A stretch of DNA of 64,000 bases from Dysgonomonas sp. 216 (GTDB taxonomy: Bacteria; Bacteroidota; Bacteroidia; Bacteroidales; Dysgonomonadaceae), in contig NZ_QVMM01000013.1 of the NCBI RefSeq assembly GCF_010501065.1, positions 1-64,000 on the forward strand, written 5' to 3'. Each line of letters begins with the position of its first letter. The first letter of the stretch is position 1. Below are positions 39,048 to 47,538 of the stretch, piece after piece. The position numbers and the translations under genes are program-made. The notes beneath the pieces were generated by a model that did not search any database, was not told the origin of the DNA, and saw nothing but the letters and a program-made list of their open reading frames with translations.

Positions 39048-39893
39048 TTATATTTCGCTTTGCTTACCGTCGGTATAGTCGCCCAAAACTTTCATTTCGC
39101 TTACAAGCGGTCGGATAGCGTCGAGCGATTGTTGATAACGTGTATAGTCGGCATATTTCAGGTCGACATAAAACTGGTATTCCCATTCGCGGCCAATGAT
39201 GGGCAACGATTGAATTTTAGTGAGGTTTATGTTGTAGAACGAAAGCACCGAAAGCACATGCGATAAGCTTCCTTCGGTATGGGGCAATGTGAAAACGACT
39301 GACGATTTGTTCAGCACGTTTTCTTTCTGTAGCTCGTTTACTACCCATTTGTTTGCGAAAATAAGAAAACGGGTGAAGTTATGTTTGTTGGTTTCGATGC
39401 CACGGGCAAGAATTTCGAGTCCGTATATTTGGGCTGCCTTTTCGCTGCAAATAGCCGCATGTCCTTGTAGCTTTTCTTCGGCAATATCTTTTGCAGCTAA
39501 GGCTGTATCTTCGTGTTCTACAACTTTTATGTTAGGGAATGTGTCTAGAAAATCGACACACTGCATAAGTGCTATCGGGTGTGAGGATATTTCTTTTATA
39601 TCGTGAATTGTTTGCCCCGGCAGGGCTGCCAAACAGTGCGATATACGTTGTTTAAACTCGCCTGCGATAGGTAGCTTATGTGTTTTCAGTAATTCGTAGT
39701 TTGGGAGAAGGCTTCCGGCAATGGTATTCTCAATAGCCATAATGCCTATCATATTCGGGTCTTTTTGTATTGACGAAAATATATCCCGAAACGTGAAACA
39801 AGGCACAATTTCAATATCTTCTCCTTCGAAATAGTTTTCGGCTGCAATACCGTGATAGGCTCCTAATACTCCCTGAATGGCTACTTTTTTCAT
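39048..39893 (-). CDS. pheA: Prephenate dehydratase
   Basis: The Met at 39893, preceded by AAGG about 9 bases upstream, is the likely start and gives 281 residues. A start at 39923 would lie in the attenuator's T-run. The dehydratase domain (QGVLGAYHGIAAENYF; MAIENTIAGSLLPNY; SHPIALMQC; NFTRFL) is followed by a C-terminal ACT domain for Phe feedback (GSLSHVLSVLSFYNINLTKI). It has no mutase domain. That function is fused to the DAHP synthase in the same operon. Transcription is likely governed by the leader described at 39922-40066. Confidence 0.94.
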   Translation of the reverse strand: MKKVAIQGVLGAYHGIAAENYFEGEDIEIVPCFTFRDIFSSIQKDPNMIGIMAIENTIAGSLLPNYELLKTHKLPIAGEFKQRISHCLAALPGQTIHDIKEISSHPIALMQCVDFLDTFPNIKVVEHEDTALAAKDIAEEKLQGHAAICSEKAAQIYGLEILARGIETNKHNFTRFLIFANKWVVNELQKENVLNKSSVVFTLPHTEGSLSHVLSVLSFYNINLTKIQSLPIIGREWEYQFYVDLKYADYTRYQQSLDAIRPLVSEMKVLGDYTDGKQSEI

Positions 39894-39921
39894 CTTTTTT
39901 ACCTTGTATATTTCTTTAAAC

Positions 39922-39952
39922 AAAAAAATCCCATCGGCTTACCGACAGGATT
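39922..39952 (-). terminator. Attenuator terminator upstream of pheA
   Basis: On the minus strand AATCCTGTCGG (39952-39942) pairs with CCGATGGGATT (39937-39927), 11 bp with two wobble pairs and a TAAG loop. It is followed by seven T's (39928-39922). Bases 39952-39944 are also the exact complement of an upstream arm, so the hairpin has an alternative partner. Confidence 0.85.
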
Positions 39953-40007
39953 CTATATTTTCATTTTATGTTTTCTATTCTTAAATATTTACATACAAAA
40001 TCCTGTC
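39944..40007 (-). promoter_or_regulatory. Antiterminator pairing of the pheA leader
   Basis: GACAGGATT (40007-39999) is the perfect complement of AATCCTGTC (39952-39944), the 5' arm of the terminator. Weaker pairs extend it to about 15 bp (down to 39993 and up to 39958). The upstream arm overlaps the last codons of the leader peptide and reaches to two bases before its stop codon. A ribosome finishing the leader would therefore mask it, and a ribosome stalled at the Phe/Tyr codons would leave it free. Confidence 0.8.
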
Positions 40008-40066
40008 TTACCCTTGCTAAAGTAAAAGTAAAAAAAGAAGAAATATGTAAAAGAAAATTTGTTCAT
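39989..40066 (-). CDS. Phe/Tyr-rich leader peptide of the pheA operon
   Basis: ATG at 40066-40064 opens a 25-codon frame ending in TAA (39991-39989). Nine residues are Phe and three Tyr. Residues 9-16 read FFFFYFYF without a break. Such a run has no use except as a sensor of charged tRNA-Phe and tRNA-Tyr. It lies about 30 bases after the promoter and is followed by mutually exclusive antiterminator and terminator hairpins, as in the Phe attenuators of enterobacteria. Confidence 0.85.
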   Translation of the reverse strand: MNKFSFTYFFFFYFYFSKGKTGFCM

Positions 40067-40094
40067 TGCTTAAACGCTACTTCGTTTGATGATA

Positions 40095-40124
40095 CAAATG
40101 TAATGCTTTTTTCAGAATAACAAA
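40095..40124 (-). promoter_or_regulatory. Promoter of the pheA operon
   Basis: On the minus strand TTTG (40124-40121) and TACATTTG (40102-40095) are 18 bases apart, a full consensus match. The expected start near 40088 gives a leader of about 195 bases. Confidence 0.8.
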
Positions 40125-40325
40125 TAAAATGTTCAGTTTTTTTACTGTAAAAGTATTTTTGTCTTTTTGGTTTTAATTTTTTATCACTTTGAAACTGTTA
40201 ATCTCTTTTTCGGTTTCAATATGTAAAATGTATATTCCTGTGGAAAAATTCGTCTCAATTAGTAATGAAAGCAATAAAATAATAATTTTAGATGCTTATT
40301 TAATAATAATTCTGTTAATATACTA

Positions 40326-40371
40326 AATCGGTACCCGATTGGGTAACCTGTTTGGTAGAACAAACAGGAGG
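40326..40371 (+). promoter_or_regulatory. Hairpins and Shine-Dalgarno before the ABC exporter gene
   Basis: AATCGG/CCGATT (40326-40340) and CCTGTTT/AAACAGG (40347-40353, 40362-40368) are small hairpins. The second buries part of an AGGAGG at 40366-40371, an unusually good Shine-Dalgarno for this phylum. It lies 5 bases before an in-frame TTG at 40377. Confidence 0.4.
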
Positions 40372-40376
40372 TTCAG

Positions 40377-42188
40377 TTGTTTAAAAACAAATCTTATATT
40401 ATGTCTCTATATCAACTTTTTAAGAATATAAAACCCTATGTGTATCCATACCGTTGGTTGGTTGTCTTGGCATTGCTTCTAACTTTTATAGGTTCGCTAA
40501 CGGCACAGGTAAATGCTTGGGTGTTAAGATATACTGTCGACGAAATAAGTGTTTTGCTTGAAGCACATAAAGGTTTGGCCGAAGGCTTGAATGTTTTAAT
40601 TATTATAACGGTTATTCTTGTTTCGAAAGAAATTCTGAACTCTTTTGTGCAGTTCGGACAAAAGTATTATGGCGAGAAGCTCCGGATATTTATATCGAAA
40701 GATCTGGCTCAGACCGTGATAGAAAAAATATTGACATATAAGCTGTCTTTTTTTACTTCGGGTGGTAACCAGCCGGGAATGTTACAAACGCGTATCGACC
40801 GGGGGGTGGAAAGTATTACCCGCCTGGTACAAAACTTTTTTATAGATATTCTTCCTTTGTTTGCTAATTCGATAGTTGCATTAATAATGATGTTTAATGC
40901 AAACTTTTATGTTGGCTTGGTGGGGTTGTGTATCATACCCGTGTATTATTATGTGAGCAGACAACAGGCCTTGAAAATGAGTGGTGCCCGACGTGAAATC
41001 CGTAATCTGAGAGAGAATAAAAGTCAGGGAATTTTGGGTATTCTCGAGTCTATAACTGTTATAAAATCATTTATTCGCGAAAATATTGAGGCCGATAAAC
41101 AGATGGGCTTGCAGAACGACCTGACGGGTGCACAGATGAGGATTCGACGGATTAGCTTTCTTTTTGACGGAATGAAAAGCTTTATAGAGCAAATAGGTGT
41201 TGTGGCTATAATTATATTAACTGCTTACTTTGTGCTGACAGGACAAATGACAATAGGGGCGATAATGTTTCATATACTGTTGTTTAATAATGTTTCGGCT
41301 CCTATACGGCAACTGCATCGAATATACGATCAGATGAACGATGCTCTTATATATTCCGAGGGGTTCTTTGGTATATTAAATGCCGGGCATCAGAAGGAAG
41401 AATCGGGTGAGTATAAACCGATAAAAATAAAAGGAGAGTTTGAATTGAGAAATGTAAACTTCACATATCCCGGTAACGAGAACCAAACACTTCATAATAT
41501 AAATATGAAAATAGAGCCCGGTAAAATAACGGCTTTGGTAGGTTTGTCGGGCGCAGGTAAAAGTACGCTGGTTAATTTGCTCGATAAGTTTTACGAACCA
41601 CAAGCGGGCGAAATACTGTTAGATGGTGTTGCTTTAAGCGAGTACGATACTATGTATCTGAGAGATAATATAGGGCTGGTTCTACAAAAAAATCATATTT
41701 TTAATGGTAGCATCGAAGATAATATCCGTTATGGAAACCCCGATGCAACATTTGAAGAAGTTGTAGATGCAGCGAAGAAAACTTATATACATGACCAAAT
41801 TGAGTTGCTGCCCGAAGGATACCACACTTCGGCTTTGCTATTGTCGGGGGGGCAGCAGCAGAAAATAGCTATTGCACGTATGTTTTTGAAAAATCCGCCG
41901 ATAATATTTCTGGATGAACCCACTGCTAGTCTCGATGCTATAGCTACCGAGCAGATAAAGAACAGTCTTGATGCCATAAAAGAGAATCGTACAGTTATCA
42001 TCATATCTCATAGTATATCGCAGATAATAGATTCCGATTGTATTTTTGTAATGAAAGACGGTAGGATTGTTGAATCGGGAACGCACGAGGAAATTTATAA
42101 TCTGCACGGCACTTACAGCGATATTTTTGATGTTATGACCCGTAGTCTGAACATTGATAAAATATCGGAAACCTTAGAAAATAAGTAA
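40377..42188 (+). CDS. ABC exporter, fused permease-ATPase (MsbA-like)
   Basis: The protein has six membrane helices (about 20-310) and an ATPase domain: Walker A GLSGAGKST, signature LSGGQQQKIAIAR, Walker B IIFLDEPTASLD and the H-loop IIISHS. It is of the homodimeric lipid/peptide exporter type. The substrate is unknown. The start is uncertain. TTG at 40377 has AGGAGG 5 bases upstream and gives 603 residues. ATG at 40401 begins MSLYQLFKNIKPYVYPYRW, a natural N-terminus, and gives 595. Confidence 0.93.
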   Translation: MFKNKSYIMSLYQLFKNIKPYVYPYRWLVVLALLLTFIGSLTAQVNAWVLRYTVDEISVLLEAHKGLAEGLNVLIIITVILVSKEILNSFVQFGQKYYGEKLRIFISKDLAQTVIEKILTYKLSFFTSGGNQPGMLQTRIDRGVESITRLVQNFFIDILPLFANSIVALIMMFNANFYVGLVGLCIIPVYYYVSRQQALKMSGARREIRNLRENKSQGILGILESITVIKSFIRENIEADKQMGLQNDLTGAQMRIRRISFLFDGMKSFIEQIGVVAIIILTAYFVLTGQMTIGAIMFHILLFNNVSAPIRQLHRIYDQMNDALIYSEGFFGILNAGHQKEESGEYKPIKIKGEFELRNVNFTYPGNENQTLHNINMKIEPGKITALVGLSGAGKSTLVNLLDKFYEPQAGEILLDGVALSEYDTMYLRDNIGLVLQKNHIFNGSIEDNIRYGNPDATFEEVVDAAKKTYIHDQIELLPEGYHTSALLLSGGQQQKIAIARMFLKNPPIIFLDEPTASLDAIATEQIKNSLDAIKENRTVIIISHSISQIIDSDCIFVMKDGRIVESGTHEEIYNLHGTYSDIFDVMTRSLNIDKISETLENK

Positions 42189-42190
42189 AT

Positions 42191-42529
42191 TCATTGTTGT
42201 TTTTTGTAGTAATGTACAAAAGAGAAGAGTTTGCGTCTTTTTAAATAATTCGGGTCTTTATCGTTAGCATATGCTTCCCTTTCGAAGGATATATTTCTGT
42301 ATGCCTCAATTTTGTTTTTGTATTGGAATAACCTGACAAGCCATTCAGCAAAATATAGTATGTAGAAGAATACACCCAATAGTTCGAATATCTGATAAGT
42401 ATGTATTTTTTCGTGATTCAATATATGTGCCGATAAATCGCGATATTCTTTGCGTGCAAAGATGATACCGAATATATTAATCGCAGTAAAGTTTCCCGGA
42501 GGTATGTATTTATTATAAATAACTTTCAT
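42191..42529 (-). CDS. Conserved small membrane-associated protein with HExxH-like motif
   Basis: The 112-residue protein contains NHEKIHTYQ (a HExxH zinc-peptidase-like motif), one or two hydrophobic helices (LLGVFFYILYFAEWLVRLF), and AYRNISFEREAYAND, where the second Glu could be a third metal ligand. Similar short proteins are common in Bacteroidetes without a known role. It is convergent with the ABC exporter, with its stop 2 bases away. Confidence 0.65.
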   Translation of the reverse strand: MKVIYNKYIPPGNFTAINIFGIIFARKEYRDLSAHILNHEKIHTYQIFELLGVFFYILYFAEWLVRLFQYKNKIEAYRNISFEREAYANDKDPNYLKRRKLFSFVHYYKKQQ

Positions 42530-42959
42530 GTTCGATTATTGCAATAATAAAATTAAGTAAGGGATAAGCGTGTTCGTATGCTTTAAAGTTTGTTTCAATT
42601 TTTTATCTCAAAGATAAAATATAAGTTTGTTTTAACCTTCATTTTAACAAAAGAACCAGTACCTTTGCATGGCTTTTCGTCGCACGACGGCTTTCAACTA
42701 AAAAATACCTCAAAAGCTGAGCACTTTGGAACCAAACCTGACAATAGGGCTCGTAAAAACAGAAGTAGTAGCTGCTGTAGGTTTTAACAAACTTATTGCT
42801 GTGTAATTTGAGTGCTGTTGCCGATAATAGGATTTATGGGGCGGAGATAAATTTAACAAGCATGGAAGCGATAGGGATGCAGGAAACCTACCGTTTTAAT
42901 ACTGAATATAATGATAAACAAAAATAAATATTCCTGTTAAGTATAATTGATAGTAACAA
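42530..42959 (+). other. Long upstream region of the MATE gene with a promoter-like element
   Basis: A -7 element TACCTTTG is at 42660-42667, without a well-placed -33 box. If active it gives a leader of about 285 bases to the MATE gene. The leader contains the hairpin CGTC/GACG near 42679-42690 and the broken coding-like segments described at 42668-42927. No riboswitch class was recognised. Confidence 0.35.
42668..42927 (+). pseudogene. Possible frameshifted gene remnant before the MATE gene
   Basis: Two overlapping frames read like protein but neither is a gene. The first ends in EPNLTIGLVKTEVVAAVGF (stop near 42807). The second, one frame away and open from about 42781, reads AVADNRIYGAEINLTSM and then IGMQETYRFNTEYNDKQ before TAA at 42925. 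Both have host-like codons. The 5' part is interrupted by a TAA. A decayed beta-rich protein is one reading, and chance is another. Confidence 0.3.
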
Positions 42960-44354
42960 ATGGCAAGAGTAGCGAATATAAATGAATTAGGAAATGGTAA
43001 TCCCCGTAAATTATTATGGAAATATGCCTTACCTGCTATTGTGGGAACAATGGTTAATTCGCTTTATAACATTATCGACCGTATATTTATCGGTCATTGG
43101 GTAGGAGACGATGCCCTTACCGCATTAGGTGTTGTGCTTCCAATAATGAATCTTACAGCGGCAGTTGGTATGCTGGTGGGTGCAGGTTCTTCGAGCCGTA
43201 TTTCGATCAGCTTAGGAGAAAAAGATAAAGAAACTGCCGAAAAAATTGCCGGAACTTCGTTTCTGATGACTTTAATATTGAGCGGAACTGTTATCGGTTT
43301 GTTATATCTGTTTTTAGAGCCTGTACTTATTTTTGCCGGAGCCAGCGAAGCTAGTCTTCCTTATGCATACGACTTTCTTGTTATATTTTTGCCCGGAAAC
43401 ATGTTCCTTTCCCTATGTTTCAATTTTAATAATATGATGAGGGCATCGGGTTATCCATTCAAGGCAATGATGACAATGCTTATAAGTGTAGTAGCCAATA
43501 TTATATTTGCTCCTATTTTTATAAAATGGCTCGATTGGGGTATTAAAGGTGCAGCGGCAGCAACATTTTTGGCTATGGTTATTGGCTTTTTGTTTGTGAT
43601 GCACCATTTTCTGAATGCTAACAGTTACATAAAATTACGCACAAAATATATTTTTAAAAATATAGAAGGGCGCATTGTTTGGGCAATAGCTTCTATCGGT
43701 ATGTCGCCGTTTTTGATGCAGGTTGCCGCCTCGGCAGTAGTTTTTTTTATAATCAATCAGTTGCGTTTGTATGCCGGCGACGATATTCATGCCGGCGACA
43801 CGGCTATCGGGGCATATACTATAGCCAATACTTTAATAATGCTTATCGTTATGATAGTAATTGGCTTAACGCAAGGTATGCAGCCTATTGTTGGTTACAA
43901 TTACGGGGCAAAAAAATATACACGGGTAAAGGATACCTTAAATTATACAATTAAGGTTGGGGTTTGTATAACATCTTTTGGTTTTATATTAGGCTTCTTT
44001 TTCCCCGGATTGTTCGTTAGCATTTTCGGTCCGGGAGAGGCTCTGGCAAAAGAAGCTGCTGATGCTTTAAAAATTGTAGTTTTAGCTTTTCCGTTGGCAG
44101 GCTTTCAGATTGTAGTTACCAACTTTTTTCAATCCATAGGTATGGCCGGCAAATCTATATTTCTGAGTTTAACCCGTCAGTTTCTGTTTCTTGTACCAGC
44201 TTTATATATAGTACCACAGTATTTTGGGCTGAATGGGGTTTGGATGTCTATGCCAATCGGCGATGTGTTGGCTACGGTAACAACACTTGTATTGTTTACT
44301 ATGCAACTACGTCAATTTAAGAAAATGGGACACTTGGAAAGTGTGGATGCATAA
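42960..44354 (+). CDS. MATE-family efflux transporter
   Basis: The 464-residue protein has about 12 hydrophobic helices and the MATE opening NPRKLLWKYALPAIVGTMVNSLYNIIDRIFIGHWVG. VGAGSSSRISISLGEKD and TQGMQPIVGYNYGA are typical of the DinF/NorM-type Bacteroidetes branch. It expels drugs or metabolites using Na+ or H+ gradients. The substrate is not inferable. It is convergent with hemH. Confidence 0.92.
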   Translation: MARVANINELGNGNPRKLLWKYALPAIVGTMVNSLYNIIDRIFIGHWVGDDALTALGVVLPIMNLTAAVGMLVGAGSSSRISISLGEKDKETAEKIAGTSFLMTLILSGTVIGLLYLFLEPVLIFAGASEASLPYAYDFLVIFLPGNMFLSLCFNFNNMMRASGYPFKAMMTMLISVVANIIFAPIFIKWLDWGIKGAAAATFLAMVIGFLFVMHHFLNANSYIKLRTKYIFKNIEGRIVWAIASIGMSPFLMQVAASAVVFFIINQLRLYAGDDIHAGDTAIGAYTIANTLIMLIVMIVIGLTQGMQPIVGYNYGAKKYTRVKDTLNYTIKVGVCITSFGFILGFFFPGLFVSIFGPGEALAKEAADALKIVVLAFPLAGFQIVVTNFFQSIGMAGKSIFLSLTRQFLFLVPALYIVPQYFGLNGVWMSMPIGDVLATVTTLVLFTMQLRQFKKMGHLESVDA

Positions 44355-44373
44355 TCGTCCGTTTCTGATTCAA

Positions 44374-45342
44374 TCAGATAGTGCGTGTTATCATTCGTAT
44401 GAGTCCGTCGACCCAAAAATCGGAACTGTTAAGGGCAGGGACAAAATCAAATTCCTGTCCTCCATATTTCAGGAATGTTTTTCGCGCACAAATATCCAGA
44501 TCGTAAAGGGTCTCTAAATTATCGGCCGGAAAGCCCGGTGTTAACGCAATAATTCTTTTTGTACCTTCTTTAGCCAACTGTTTTAGGGTTTCGTTCAAAT
44601 CGGGTTTAAGCCATTTACTGCCCATAGCTGAGGCATATACTACCCGGTTTTTATTGGGATCTATTTGCAATTCTTTGCTAACAAGCCTTACAGTCTCTTT
44701 TATTTGGTAAACATAATCGAACTGTTTGCCTTTGGCACAGGCTTTTTGTTCGTGTTCGAGAGGCAAGCTATGAAAACTGAAAATAAGCCTGTCGTATTCT
44801 TTTTCGACATATGGTTTTAGACTTTGCGATAAAGCGTGTATATATTCGTAATCGTCGAAAAACGGTTCTATTATTTTCAGCCTGAAAGGGTACGCCTTTT
44901 TGTAAAAGCATTTTCCTATTGCGTCAACTGTGGTTTGGTACGACGATTGAGCATACTGTGGAAACATGGGTATAACAACGACTTCGTGCAGATTCGGTTC
45001 TTTTTCGGACAATCGGTCTAATGCATCCGAAATTTCGGGGGCTCCGTATCGCATTGCAATTTCGGTTGGAAATTGAGCTTCGTTTTCAATTTTTTCGGCT
45101 AATGCCCGGCTGTGACGTATCAGAGGCGACATGTTGTGTTCGTTGTCCCATATAAGCGAATATTTTGCTGCCGAACGCGAGGCTCTCAACGGAGCTATAA
45201 TTTTTTTAGCAAGAAAGTTTCGGATGTTATCGGGAACGGTTAAAACCAAAGGGTCGGATAGCATTTCTCCAATAAACCATTTAACATCCTCTTTGCTTGT
45301 GCTGTGAGGGCTTCCCGTATTAACAATAAGTACACCTCTCAT
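44374..45342 (-). CDS. hemH: Ferrochelatase
   Basis: The 322-residue protein has LIVNTGSP at the N-terminus, the FSFHSLP motif with the metal-binding His, and PGFPADNLETLYDL with the conserved Glu. It inserts Fe2+ into protoporphyrin IX (or into a coproporphyrin, depending on the pathway). No C-terminal 2Fe-2S cysteines are seen. It begins directly after the SecD-P1-like gene, with no gap. Confidence 0.93.
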   Translation of the reverse strand: MRGVLIVNTGSPHSTSKEDVKWFIGEMLSDPLVLTVPDNIRNFLAKKIIAPLRASRSAAKYSLIWDNEHNMSPLIRHSRALAEKIENEAQFPTEIAMRYGAPEISDALDRLSEKEPNLHEVVVIPMFPQYAQSSYQTTVDAIGKCFYKKAYPFRLKIIEPFFDDYEYIHALSQSLKPYVEKEYDRLIFSFHSLPLEHEQKACAKGKQFDYVYQIKETVRLVSKELQIDPNKNRVVYASAMGSKWLKPDLNETLKQLAKEGTKRIIALTPGFPADNLETLYDLDICARKTFLKYGGQEFDFVPALNSSDFWVDGLIRMITRTI

Positions 45343-46278
45343 TTAATTCTCAGGTATTATTTTTATATTCAGCGGTAGTATTCCTCCGGTAAGTATGGCT
45401 TCAATTTCTTTCAGTTCGTTTTTGGTAAAATCGCTGGCTATAACAAACTCTCCTCCTGATATTTCGTCCATTACCATTGGTGCAGAATATACCTGATTGT
45501 CTAATGTGATAACTAAACGCTTATGCTTGTTTGTGGCAGTAATAGTTTTCCATCGTTTAGCGGCTTCGTTATTCATCTTTATGGCAATACCGGGATAAGT
45601 ATTAAAGTCTTCAATTTTAGCATCGCGTATATATCCGTTTACTTCGAGGGCAGGTTTTTCGGACAAACGTGATTTCACTATATAAAGCTCGTGCTTTGTG
45701 GGCAAACCGTAAGCGGGCTTTTTGCTCCAGAATATTTTTGTGTTTTTAGGTATGTAAGCATTGGCAATACTCGAAATTATGGCAGTGTCGTTAAAATGGG
45801 CTACAGCAAAAATATCTTTGGGGCTTTTGCTAAATGTAATGCGTTGCGAAATAGTTTCGATTGAAGATAAAGAATCTTTTATTGCTATCAAGACTTCGAC
45901 ATCGGGCGTTTCCCATATATCAAGCTTTCCGTGCGAAGTTAACAGTCTTTTTATCGCTTCGGGATTATCTTCTATTCTGAATTTAAAGATATACCTGCCC
46001 GCTTTGTTTCCGTTGTTGATTGTTTGCGGAAACCCGAATCGGGTAAGCCTGTTCTTTAATATTTTGGTAGTATTATTAAGTAATGCTTCTCGGGATATGG
46101 GCAGGCGCCCGAAGCCGGAAGAATCTTCAACGATTTCGAAAGTGATGCTTTCGGTTAATCTTGCTTGATCTATTCTCGATTCTGCTGGCATAAATAACTG
46201 GTATATGAGAGCCGCAAGCACGATGAATATCATCATGGTTACAAGTATTAATATAGATGACGATCCTTTGATTTGCAT
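45343..46278 (-). CDS. Stand-alone SecD P1-domain-like protein
   Basis: The 311-residue protein has one N-terminal membrane helix (about 10-30) and an otherwise periplasmic body. The C-terminal third (LEVNGYIRDAKIEDF; GIAIKMNNEAAKRWKTIT; LVITLDNQVYSAPMVMDEIS; ILTGGILPLNIKI) follows the SecD/SecDF periplasmic P1 region and its passage into the membrane domain. The protein stops there, and none of the six transport helices is present. The N-terminal part (ILKNRLTRFGFPQ; GRYIFKFRIEDNPEAIKRLL) also matches the SecD base fold. Function unknown. It may assist SecDF or bind exported chains. It lies between manA (11 bases) and hemH (0 bases). Confidence 0.75.
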   Translation of the reverse strand: MQIKGSSSILILVTMMIFIVLAALIYQLFMPAESRIDQARLTESITFEIVEDSSGFGRLPISREALLNNTTKILKNRLTRFGFPQTINNGNKAGRYIFKFRIEDNPEAIKRLLTSHGKLDIWETPDVEVLIAIKDSLSSIETISQRITFSKSPKDIFAVAHFNDTAIISSIANAYIPKNTKIFWSKKPAYGLPTKHELYIVKSRLSEKPALEVNGYIRDAKIEDFNTYPGIAIKMNNEAAKRWKTITATNKHKRLVITLDNQVYSAPMVMDEISGGEFVIASDFTKNELKEIEAILTGGILPLNIKIIPEN

Positions 46279-46289
46279 AGGTGTATTTT

Positions 46290-47267
46290 TTATCCTACAA
46301 ATGTTTCGAGCAATAAAACATCGTTTGTCGGGTTTATTTCAACAGAGTTGGTATCTGCCGGAATTAATACCGATTCTCCTTGGCGAATATCCAGTTTATT
46401 GCCTTTGTTGTCGGTTATAACACAGGAGCCTCCCATGCATATATAAATAACAAACGAATCGAGTTTGCTGTAATCCCGGTTAATTGTGTTGTCCAACTCC
46501 AGCAGATCTGTTGTGAAATATTGACATGATTCCAGCTCGACCGATTGATTTTTATTTTTGTTATACGATGTTTTGTAACTGTCGTATAGTTTATAGTCGA
46601 TGGCGTCTTTAGCCAGTTCGGTATGAAGTTCGCGTCCGTTGCCATTCGCATCTTTCCTGTTATAGTCGTAAATGCGGTATGTAATGTTGGATGTTTGTTG
46701 TATTTCGGCAATAAAAGTGCCTGCTCCAATTGCATGTACGCGTCCGGCAGGAAGGAAAAATACATCGCCTTTCTTTACGTCGTGTTTAGCCAGCGAATCC
46801 ATAAAAGTGTTGTCCTCTATGCTTTTAACGTACGATTCGGGATTCATCTGTTTTTTGAATCCTGAGTACAAGAATGCACCTTCGGCTGCGTTAATAACAT
46901 ACCACATCTCGGTTTTTCCGAACGAATTATGTCGTTCTTTTGCAAGCTCATCATCGGGGTGTACTTGGATCGACAGGTTGTCACGTGCATCAATGAATTT
47001 TATGAGCAAAGGAAATGTGTCGTTAAATTTATTATATAGTGCTTCTCCAACTAATTTTCCTTTGAATTTCGATATTAGAGTTTGGAGGTTTTCGCCCTTT
47101 AATTCTCCGTTGCTTACAACCGATACGTTGCCCTCAACACCCGATATTTCCCAGCTTTCGCCTATTCCGTCTTGTTGTGGCGTAATGCCTTTAAATTTAC
47201 ATATATCAGATCCTCCCCAGATAATTGATTTAAGAATCGCATCAAATTTTAATGGATATAAGTTCAT
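46290..47267 (-). CDS. manA: Mannose-6-phosphate isomerase, class I
   Basis: The 325-residue cupin has the zinc ligands in IQVHPDDELA (Gln, His), KTEMWYV (Glu) and GRVHAIGAGTFIAEIQQ (His), with TYRIYDYNR near the active site. It interconverts fructose- and mannose-6-phosphate for mannosylated surface sugars. It is the first gene of a manA / SecD-like / hemH set. Confidence 0.94.
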   Translation of the reverse strand: MNLYPLKFDAILKSIIWGGSDICKFKGITPQQDGIGESWEISGVEGNVSVVSNGELKGENLQTLISKFKGKLVGEALYNKFNDTFPLLIKFIDARDNLSIQVHPDDELAKERHNSFGKTEMWYVINAAEGAFLYSGFKKQMNPESYVKSIEDNTFMDSLAKHDVKKGDVFFLPAGRVHAIGAGTFIAEIQQTSNITYRIYDYNRKDANGNGRELHTELAKDAIDYKLYDSYKTSYNKNKNQSVELESCQYFTTDLLELDNTINRDYSKLDSFVIYICMGGSCVITDNKGNKLDIRQGESVLIPADTNSVEINPTNDVLLLETFVG

Positions 47268-47483
47268 GCCAAATTGTTTATAAGTGATTGTTGTTATATT
47301 AAATGTTCTTTTTTTTTGATACCTAAATATTAGTTCAAAAATACGAATTATAACTGTAACAATTATGAATTTTTAGGATGTTTTGTTCAAAGGCAATTAA
47401 GATTCGGTAAAAATGTTGCAAAAGTCTGTCTTTTCGATAAAGGTTTTAGCGTAAATGATAGCCTGTTTTTCGTTTTTAGATTG

Positions 47484-47491
47484 TATCTTTG
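47484..47491 (+). promoter_or_regulatory. -7 element of the holB promoter
   Basis: TATCTTTG lies 48 bases before the holB ATG. No clear TTTG was found at the right distance upstream. Confidence 0.45.
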
Positions 47492-47538
47492 TATATTTCG
47501 GAAACATTTTTATCTGAAAAGATATTCAAAAAGAATAT

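Noticed and set aside
42660..42900. Riboswitch (TPP, cobalamin or guanidine type) before the MATE gene
   Set aside because: The conserved boxes of these classes were looked for and not found. Only a small hairpin and coding-like fragments are visible.
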